From Nocardioides mangrovicus (GTDB lineage: Bacteria > Actinomycetota > Actinomycetes > Propionibacteriales > Nocardioidaceae): a DNA stretch of 64,000 nt. Each line of letters opens with the position of its first letter. Position 1 is the first letter of the stretch. Location of the stretch: contig NZ_RDBE01000009.1 of the NCBI RefSeq assembly GCF_003674065.1, positions 42,813-106,812 of the forward strand. The letters are read 5' to 3'. Below are positions 58,206 through 64,000 of the stretch, in pieces. A model generated the notes under the pieces. That model saw only the letters and a program-made list of their open reading frames with translations, had not been told where the DNA came from and made no database searches. The translations under genes and the position numbers were made by a program.

Positions 58206-60331
58206 GCGCGCGCATCAGCACCTTCGCGACCGAGGTGCGATGGCTCCTCTGGGCCTTGCTGGTCGTCGCGGCAAGCATCGTGGTGCTGCCCACCGACGGT
58301 CAGCTCGTCGGCGAGGGCGTGGTCGAGGTGGGCGGCCTGGTCACCGCGCTGCTCGCGCTCCGCACCCAGCGCGACCTGCTGCGCCTGGGCCTGGGGACGA
58401 TCCTCGTGGGCATGGGTCTGCTGATGGTGCCCGACGTGGCCCAGGCGGTGTACCGAGTCGGGTTCGGTGCCACCATGCCGGGCGCGATCTGGGCGTCGAC
58501 GCCGCTGGGCATGCTGCTGGTGATCGTCGGTGCCGTGCGCGTGGTCCGACGAGGCCACCGGCTGAGCCGCGACGGATGGGTCGAGGCGACCATCTTCGGC
58601 GTCGGCGCGATGACCCCGGTGGTCGTGCTGTTGATCCTGCCCGTCCTCGACAACACCTCCAGCCCGTTCGCCGTGGTCAGCACCCTTCTGCTGGCCTGCT
58701 GCCAGGGGCTGATCATCGCCACGTTCGCCCGGTTGCTGCTCGACGCCGACAGCCGGGGGCCGTCCCTGCTGCTGGTGGGGCTGGCCGTGACGTTCTCGAC
58801 GACGGCCAACTCCGTCAACGGCATCGCGTACACCGCCGGGGTGGGTTTCGGGGTGAGCGCCGGCGACCACGCCGTCCGGGTGCTGTGGGCCCTGACGTAC
58901 CTGAGCTCGGGGGCCGCGCTGGCGCACCCGTCGCTGCGCGGTCTCCTCGTCGGATGGGGCCGAGAGCTGAGCCCGGTGAGCGCTCGGTACAAGGTGGCGG
59001 TGCTGGTCATCGGTCTCCTGCTGCCGGCAACCACGCTCGCGCTCTGCCTGGCGCTGGGCGCCCGGCAGTACCTGTGGGCCGTGGGGTGCTTCGGCTTCGC
59101 GGTCGCGACCCTCGCCGCGATCCGCATCTTCTCGCTGCTGATCCGGGCCGACGCCCAGGCCACCGCGCTGGCCAGTCTGACCCGCGCCGATCCGGTGACC
59201 GGGCTGGTCAACCGCCGTGGCTGGGACCACGTGCTCGTGGAGGCCTGCCTGCGCGCGGAGCGCCACGAGGTGCCGCTGAGCGTGATCATCATCGAGGTCG
59301 ACGGCTTCGCCGACCACGCGGCCGTCCACGGACCGCACGGGGCCGACCGGTTGCTGCGCAAGCTCGCCGACACGTGGTCGGCCGAGCTGCGGGCCGGCGA
59401 GCGGCTGGCGCGCTTCGGCGGAGCCCAGTTCGCCGTCGTGCTCCTCGGCTCCGAGCAGTCCGCCGCCGAGGTGCGCGCCGACACGCTGCGGGCCCTCGCG
59501 CCCGCCCCGATGACCGCCTCGGCGGGCGCGGCCCGCTGGTGGCCGGGCACCGAACCCGAGACCGTCGTGCTCGACGCCGACACCGCGCTGTACCTGGCCA
59601 AGCGCGACGGCGCCGACCGCACGGTCCTCGCCGAGCCGGGGCTCAGCGGTGCGATGCCCGGAGCGCTGCGCGACCTGCAGCTGGCCCGGCAGCCCATCGT
59701 CCGCCTGGCCGACGACGCCGTCGTCGCGCACGAGTGCCTGAGCCGGTTCCCGCACACGACCAACATCGAGGCGGTCTTCGCCGACGCCCACGCCAAGGGG
59801 TTCGGCGACCTGCTCGAGGCGACGGTCGTGAGTCTGTCGCGGCCGACGCCGGGCAGCGAGCTGTTCGTCAACGTCTCCGAGCGCGCCGTGAGGTCGACCC
59901 GATTCTGGAACCTGGTTCCCGACGACCTCGCCGGTGTCGTGATCGAGCTGGTGGAGCAGCGCGACGGCCTCAGCGAGGCCGAGCTGCGCGAGATCCTGGG
60001 CCGGTTCCGCTCCCGCGGGGCACGGATCGCGCTGGACGACGTCGGCTCCTCGGCCACGGACTTCGCGCGGATCGCCAGCCTGCGACCCGACGTCGCCAAG
60101 ATCGACCGCAGCCTGGTCACCGACTGCGACCAGAGCGCGGCTCGGATCGACGTGCTGCGGATGCTGGTGCGCTTCGCCCGCGCCCAGGGTGCCGAGGTGG
60201 TCGTGGAGGGCATCGAGACTCCCGGCGAGCTCGAGGTCGTGCGCGGCATCGGCGCGACGTACGCGCAGGGCTACCTGCTGGGCCGGCCGCAGCTGGTCGG
60301 GGCCGAGCCCGTGGCCGGACTGGCGTCATGA
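58202..60331 (+). CDS. Membrane c-di-GMP protein: degenerate GGDEF plus EAL phosphodiesterase
   Basis: The 709-aa protein has the same layout: about eight transmembrane helices, a GGDEF-fold domain (RADPVTGLVNRRGWDH) with GGAQF as signature, then EAL residues in HECLSRF, FVNVSE, VVIELVEQ, IALDDVGSSATD, VAKIDRS, VVVEGIE and YAQGYLLGRP. The GGDEF here is least decayed of the three (only the acidic pair is lost). It is coupled to both neighbours by GTGA and ATGA overlaps. Confidence 0.9.
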   Translation: MSARISTFATEVRWLLWALLVVAASIVVLPTDGQLVGEGVVEVGGLVTALLALRTQRDLLRLGLGTILVGMGLLMVPDVAQAVYRVGFGATMPGAIWASTPLGMLLVIVGAVRVVRRGHRLSRDGWVEATIFGVGAMTPVVVLLILPVLDNTSSPFAVVSTLLLACCQGLIIATFARLLLDADSRGPSLLLVGLAVTFSTTANSVNGIAYTAGVGFGVSAGDHAVRVLWALTYLSSGAALAHPSLRGLLVGWGRELSPVSARYKVAVLVIGLLLPATTLALCLALGARQYLWAVGCFGFAVATLAAIRIFSLLIRADAQATALASLTRADPVTGLVNRRGWDHVLVEACLRAERHEVPLSVIIIEVDGFADHAAVHGPHGADRLLRKLADTWSAELRAGERLARFGGAQFAVVLLGSEQSAAEVRADTLRALAPAPMTASAGAARWWPGTEPETVVLDADTALYLAKRDGADRTVLAEPGLSGAMPGALRDLQLARQPIVRLADDAVVAHECLSRFPHTTNIEAVFADAHAKGFGDLLEATVVSLSRPTPGSELFVNVSERAVRSTRFWNLVPDDLAGVVIELVEQRDGLSEAELREILGRFRSRGARIALDDVGSSATDFARIASLRPDVAKIDRSLVTDCDQSAARIDVLRMLVRFARAQGAEVVVEGIETPGELEVVRGIGATYAQGYLLGRPQLVGAEPVAGLAS

Positions 60332-61809
60332 GCGCGCGCACGCGTGCCCTGCTGCTCGCGCTGGTGCTGCCCGTGCCGGCGATGTGGCTGCTCGCTGGCT
60401 CCGGACGCGACCTCCTGCAGGCCGGAGTCGAGCTGAGCGCCATGACCATGGTGGGGTGCCATCTCGTGCGTCGGCCGGACCTGCGCCACGCCGGGCTGCT
60501 GCTCGTGGCCGGCGGCGTGTGGCTCACCCTCCTCGGCGACGTCTACGCCTTCGTCGCGGCCGACTTCTTCGGTGCCCCTCGCGACACCGAGGTCCGCAAC
60601 GGGCTCATCGTGACGGGCTACGTGCTGCTCGCCTGGGGCGCTTTCCTCCTCGCGCGACGCGCCACGCGTGCCGCCGGCCGCGGGGGTTGGGTGGAGGCCG
60701 CGATCTTCGGGCTGGGCGGCGCCGCGCCCGTGATGGTGTTCCTGGTCCTGCCGGGCCTGCAGGGCGCGATCCACGGCTCGGCCACCGCCACCGTCGCGGT
60801 CTACGGGGCGGCGCTGGTGCTGCTGGTCACCGTGCTCGCGCGCTTCTCGATCAGCGAGAGCCTCGATGCGACCTCACTGGTCTGCTTCGGCGTGTGCGGC
60901 CTGATCACCCTCGCCGCCGACTTCACCGCCGCGCTGCACGGCGCCCACGGCCGCGACGTCGTCGCCGCGCGTGCGCTGTGGATGCTGGCCTACGTCAGCT
61001 TCGCCGCCGCCGTCGTGCATCCCTCGCTGCGGATCATGCTCGACGGCGAGGCGCCGACCGGTGAGTACCTGAACCCGCGGCGACGTCTCCTCCTGCTCAC
61101 CACCGGGCTGCTGGTGCCGTCGGTCTCGCTCACGATCGGCCTGGCCACCGGTGACACCGACCAGCTGTGGCTCATCGCGGGGGTCGCGGTGGCCGTCTCG
61201 GCGCTGGTGGCCCGCCGCATGTACGCCCTGGTGGCCTACATCGGCGAGCAGGCCGACCGGCTGGCCGCGCTGGCCCGCTCCGATGAGCTGACCGGGCTTC
61301 CGAACCGCCGCAGCTGGAACCACGAGCTGCCCCGAGCCTGCGACGCGGCGTTCCTGGCCGGCCGGCCGCTGGCCGTGGCCGTGCTCGACCTCGACGGCTT
61401 CAAGGACTACAACGACCGGTACGGCCACCAGCGTGGCGACGCCCTGCTGCGGGAGTCGGCCGCCGCCTGGTCCGCCGCGCTCGCGCCGGGGGAGTACCTG
61501 GCCCGCTACGGTGGCGAGGAGTTCACGCTGTTCCTCGCCGGGCTCGACGCCGAGCGCGCGGCCGACCGGGTCGAGCAGCTGCGCCGGCTGGTGCCGGCGC
61601 CCACCACCGCCTCGGCCGGCGTAGCCGCCTGGTCACCCGGCGACGACCCGCTGGCGGTCGTCGCGGCCGCCGACGCCGCGCTCTACCGCGCCAAGGCCTA
61701 CGGACGCGACCGCACCGTGAGCGCCGCTCTCGTCGACACCGTCGACACCGTCGACAGCTGCGGCACCGTCGAGAGCACCGGCGTACCGAGGCTGGCCGAG
61801 CCCGCCTGA
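60328..61809 (+). CDS. Membrane diguanylate cyclase (intact GGEEF)
   Basis: The 493-aa protein has about eight transmembrane helices and an intact GGDEF domain: SDELTGLPNRRSWNHELPRA, LDLDGFKDYNDRYGHQRGDALL and LARYGGEEFTLFL. The I-site position reads APGE, so feedback inhibition is unlikely. Its catalytic block is nearly identical to the cyclase at 53742-55199, suggesting duplication of a PDE-cyclase unit. ATGA overlap joins it to the upstream EAL gene. A short VDT repeat follows the domain. Confidence 0.92.
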   Translation: MSARTRALLLALVLPVPAMWLLAGSGRDLLQAGVELSAMTMVGCHLVRRPDLRHAGLLLVAGGVWLTLLGDVYAFVAADFFGAPRDTEVRNGLIVTGYVLLAWGAFLLARRATRAAGRGGWVEAAIFGLGGAAPVMVFLVLPGLQGAIHGSATATVAVYGAALVLLVTVLARFSISESLDATSLVCFGVCGLITLAADFTAALHGAHGRDVVAARALWMLAYVSFAAAVVHPSLRIMLDGEAPTGEYLNPRRRLLLLTTGLLVPSVSLTIGLATGDTDQLWLIAGVAVAVSALVARRMYALVAYIGEQADRLAALARSDELTGLPNRRSWNHELPRACDAAFLAGRPLAVAVLDLDGFKDYNDRYGHQRGDALLRESAAAWSAALAPGEYLARYGGEEFTLFLAGLDAERAADRVEQLRRLVPAPTTASAGVAAWSPGDDPLAVVAAADAALYRAKAYGRDRTVSAALVDTVDTVDSCGTVESTGVPRLAEPA

Positions 61810-61821
61810 GGGCGCCTCGCG

Positions 61822-63204
61822 CTACTCGCGGCGTCCGCTGATGGCGGCGGCCACGGCCTTGGGCACCTCGGCGTTGAAGACCGACGGGATGATGAACGAG
61901 GGGTTCAGCTCGTCGGGCTTCACGACGTCGGCGATGGCCTGCGCAGCACGCAGCAGCATGTCCAAGGTGATGTCGGAGGCCCGCGCGTCGAGCAGGCCGC
62001 GGAAGACGCCGGGGAAGGCCAGCACGTTGTTGATCTGGTTGGGGTAGTCCGAGCGGCCGCTGGCCACGATCGCGGCGTGCTCGGCCGCCTCGATCGGGTC
62101 GATCTCGGGGTCCGGGTTGGCCAGCGCGAACACGATCGAGCCCTCGTTCATCGCCGGCAGCCACGCCGGGTCGAGCACGTTGGGGGCCGAGACGCCGATG
62201 AAGACGTCGGCGCCGTCGAGGCCCTCGGCCAAGCCGCCGCGCAGCAGGTTCTGGTTCGTCTTCGCCGCCAGCCGGGCCTTGGCCGGGGGCAGCGCGTCGT
62301 CGTCGCGGCTGAGCAGGCCCTCGCGGTCCCAGACCACGACCTCGCCGGCGCCGGCGGCCAGCAGCAGCGCCACGATCGCGCTGCCCGCGGCACCCGCGCC
62401 GGCCACCACGATCCGGACGTCCGGCAGCGCCTTGCCGACGCAGCGCAGGGCGTTGGTCAGCGCGGCGAGCACGACGATGGCGGTGCCGTGCTGGTCGTCG
62501 TGGAAGACCGGGATGTCGAGTGACTTGCGCAGCCGCTCCTCGACCTCGAAGCAGCGCGGCGCCGCGATGTCCTCCAGGTTGATGCCGCCGAACCCGGGGG
62601 CGATGAGCTCCACCGTGCGGACGATCTCGTCGGTGTCCTGGGTGTCCAGGCAGATCGGCCAGGCGTTGATGTCGGCGAACCGCTTGAACAGCGCGGCCTT
62701 GCCCTCCATGACCGGCAGCGCCGCCCCCGGGCCGATGTTGCCCAGGCCCAGCACCGCGGAGCCGTCGGTGACCACCGCGACCGAGTTGCCCTTCACCGTG
62801 AGCCGCGGCACGTCGTCGGGGTTGCGGGCCAGGGCGGCCGAGACGCGTCCGACACCGGGGGTGTAGGCCATCGACAGGTCGTCGCGCGTGCGCAGCGGCA
62901 CCTTCGAGGTGACCTCGATCTTGCCGCCGATGTGCAGCAGGAAGGTGCGGTCGGAGACCTTGTAGACCTCGACGCCGGACAGCGCCTCGACGGCCTCGAC
63001 CAGCGCGTGGCTGTGGTCGGCGTCGCGGGCCGAGCAGGTGACGTCGACGACCAGCCGGTCGTGGCGCGACTCGGCCATGTCCATGGCGGTGACGATGCCG
63101 CCGGCGTCACCGATGGCCGTCGCCACCGTGCCCACGACGCGGGGGTCGGGGTCGGTGTGCAGCCGCATGGTGATCGAGTACGACGACGTCGTGACGCTGC
63201 TCAT
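61822..63204 (-). CDS. NAD(P)-dependent malic enzyme with N-terminal ACT domain
   Basis: The 460-aa protein has an ACT-like regulatory region (about 1-80: [27 protein letters not shown]). The malic enzyme catalytic core follows ([84 protein letters not shown]). It converts malate to pyruvate and CO2 with NAD(P)H. The minus-strand TAGATT hexamer (63212-63217) is 7 nt before ATG 63204, supporting this start and a leaderless mRNA. The ACT domain suggests amino-acid control. Confidence 0.93.
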   Translation of the reverse strand: MSSVTTSSYSITMRLHTDPDPRVVGTVATAIGDAGGIVTAMDMAESRHDRLVVDVTCSARDADHSHALVEAVEALSGVEVYKVSDRTFLLHIGGKIEVTSKVPLRTRDDLSMAYTPGVGRVSAALARNPDDVPRLTVKGNSVAVVTDGSAVLGLGNIGPGAALPVMEGKAALFKRFADINAWPICLDTQDTDEIVRTVELIAPGFGGINLEDIAAPRCFEVEERLRKSLDIPVFHDDQHGTAIVVLAALTNALRCVGKALPDVRIVVAGAGAAGSAIVALLLAAGAGEVVVWDREGLLSRDDDALPPAKARLAAKTNQNLLRGGLAEGLDGADVFIGVSAPNVLDPAWLPAMNEGSIVFALANPDPEIDPIEAAEHAAIVASGRSDYPNQINNVLAFPGVFRGLLDARASDITLDMLLRAAQAIADVVKPDELNPSFIIPSVFNAEVPKAVAAAISGRRE

Positions 63205-63301
63205 GAGCACGAATCTAGCCACGCCGACCGGTGACCGGCGCGTCGGCAGCGCCGTCGCGTCGGTACGATCGTCCGCGGTCCGCAGGGGAGAGGGTTGCGT
63301 C

Positions 63302-64000
63302 GTGGGATTGCTGACCGCGGTCAAGGGTGGGCTGCGCCGTGCCCTGATGGCTCGCTCGAGCGGCATCGACCTGTCCCGGCTGGACAAGGTGCCGCAACGG
63401 CTCTCGTGGCCGTTGACGCGCGACGTCATGGCCCCCTCGGCCCGGCTGTCGGCCGAGCGCGACAAGGCGCCGGTGCACAAGCTGACCACCTTCCTCGGCA
63501 TGGACGTGTGGCTGGTCACCGGCGACGCCGAGGCCCGCGAGGTGCTGGGCGCGACCACCGGCTACTCCACCGACATCCGGCCCTACTTCGGCCGTGCCGG
63601 CGACGAGGGCGGCGACTTCGGCGGCCTCGGTTTCACCGACCCGCCCGACCACACCCGGCTGCGCAAGTTCCTCACCCCCGAGTTCACGATGCGCCGCCTG
63701 GCCCGGCTGGCGCCGCTGGTCGAGGACACCGTCGAGCGCCAGCTCGACGAGGTCGAGGCCGGCGTGGGCGCCGACGGCATCGTCGACCTGGTGCCGACCT
63801 TCGCCTTCCCGGTGCCGTTCCTGGTCATCTGCGACCTGCTCGGCGTGCCCAACGAGCGGCGCGAGCGCTTCAGCCAGCTCGCCACCGCCCGCTTCGACGT
63901 CACCAAGGGCGGGCAGGGCGTCGTCGGCGCCATCGGCGGGTCGCGGGAGTTCCTGCTCGGCGAGGCGGCCCGGCAGCGCCAGGACCCGGGTCCCGGCCTG
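63302..64000 (+). CDS. Cytochrome P450, N-terminal part, truncated by window edge
   Basis: The first 233 codons are present from GTG 63302; the I-helix and haem-Cys region are beyond the window. The N-terminal P450 features are seen: the substrate-recognition/B-C region STDIRPYFGRAGDEGG and the C-helix DPPDHTRLRKFLTPEFTMRRL (haem-propionate His/Arg), then the E/F helices IVDLVPTFAFPVPFLVICDLLGVP. GGGGAGAGGG lies upstream. The substrate cannot be inferred. Confidence 0.9.
   Translation, partial: MGLLTAVKGGLRRALMARSSGIDLSRLDKVPQRLSWPLTRDVMAPSARLSAERDKAPVHKLTTFLGMDVWLVTGDAEAREVLGATTGYSTDIRPYFGRAGDEGGDFGGLGFTDPPDHTRLRKFLTPEFTMRRLARLAPLVEDTVERQLDEVEAGVGADGIVDLVPTFAFPVPFLVICDLLGVPNERRERFSQLATARFDVTKGGQGVVGAIGGSREFLLGEAARQRQDPGPGL

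Noticed and set aside
61730-61756. VDT-encoding short tandem repeat at the end of the last cyclase
   Set aside because: Only about three GTCGACACC-like units in a flexible tail; too short to treat as a separate repeat element.
57637-61809. Open frame of about 1390 codons through the c-di-GMP genes
   Set aside because: Its first two thirds are an out-of-frame shadow of two EAL proteins; only the last part, from 60328, is the real cyclase.
1-64000. tRNA, rRNA, CRISPR array, insertion sequence, integrase or prophage
   Set aside because: No clover-leaf, repeat-spacer array, transposase or integrase coding sequence, or attachment duplication was found in the gaps or frames.

Overview
This window is high-GC DNA with actinobacterial coding style: GTG, TTG and possibly CTG starts, many 1-8 bp start/stop overlaps, and -10 hexamers lying 6-7 nt before start codons, as expected for leaderless mRNAs. 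The gene content (F420-type luciferase-like oxidoreductase, NDMA-type alcohol dehydrogenase, LigD pieces as separate genes, ChoD-like GMC oxidoreductase near guaA, L25/Ctc-Pth after GlmU-Prs) fits an aerobic soil actinobacterium. A Nocardioides-like relative is my inference only. I found no rRNA, tRNA, CRISPR array, transposase, integrase or phage gene.

Region by region. (1) 1-3940: a leftward operon running off the left edge, with a HAD-like protein that lacks the catalytic aspartates, a sugar-phosphate cyclase of the 3-dehydroquinate-synthase superfamily, a caffeoyl-CoA-type O-methyltransferase and a TauD-like dioxygenase. A MerR-DICT regulator faces it divergently. Cyclase plus O-methyltransferase is the pair that makes 4-deoxygadusol, the core of mycosporine/gadusol sunscreens. 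(2) 3965-8140: a leftward chain of NDMA-type alcohol dehydrogenase, MoxR ATPase, VWA protein, methyltransferase and stand-alone LigD phosphoesterase. (3) 8382-17999: housekeeping genes glmU-prs and rplY-pth, a secreted SGNH esterase, a DUF4232-like lipoprotein, an M1 aminopeptidase and a secreted GH25-like protein. (4) 18129-24387: aldo/keto reductase, CysQ-type phosphatase, HAD phosphatase, LigD polymerase, then a three-gene operon of WXG100-like protein, large 630-aa protein and lipoprotein. (5) 24542-32868: aldehyde dehydrogenase, GMC oxidoreductase, a sugar-type ABC importer without ATPase, a G-run-rich intergenic region, and guaA.

(6) 32885-41149: an aromatic meta-cleavage cluster. It has a 4-oxalomesaconate hydratase-like amidohydrolase, a type I extradiol dioxygenase, a CHA aldolase-like RraA-fold protein, two MFS transporters, a DUF6282 protein, a DUF1932 dehydrogenase and a GntR/FCD regulator, with two copies of one palindromic operator between the divergent arms. 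(7) 41185-48404: two divergent paralogous SDRs, an F420/LLM oxidoreductase, a PDZ serine protease, and a Rieske oxygenase/reductase pair (VanAB type) divergent from a PadR regulator with two operators. O-demethylation here could feed the ring-cleavage cluster. (8) 48401-51462: a secreted protein and a peptide-type solute-binding lipoprotein closed by a strong terminator.

(9) 51593-61809: a c-di-GMP island of five membrane proteins. Three pair a degenerate GGDEF with an apparently intact EAL domain and two have an intact GGEEF. The order is EAL, GGEEF, (antisense SDR), EAL, EAL, GGEEF, mostly with overlapping starts and stops. (10) 61822-64000: an ACT-malic enzyme, and the N-terminal part of a cytochrome P450 cut by the right edge.

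The most interesting candidates for undescribed biology are the sunscreen-like operon with its pseudo-HAD protein, the WXG/large protein/lipoprotein operon with a shared C-terminal module, the compact gallate-type pathway built around a VOC-fold dioxygenase, and the paralogous c-di-GMP array.
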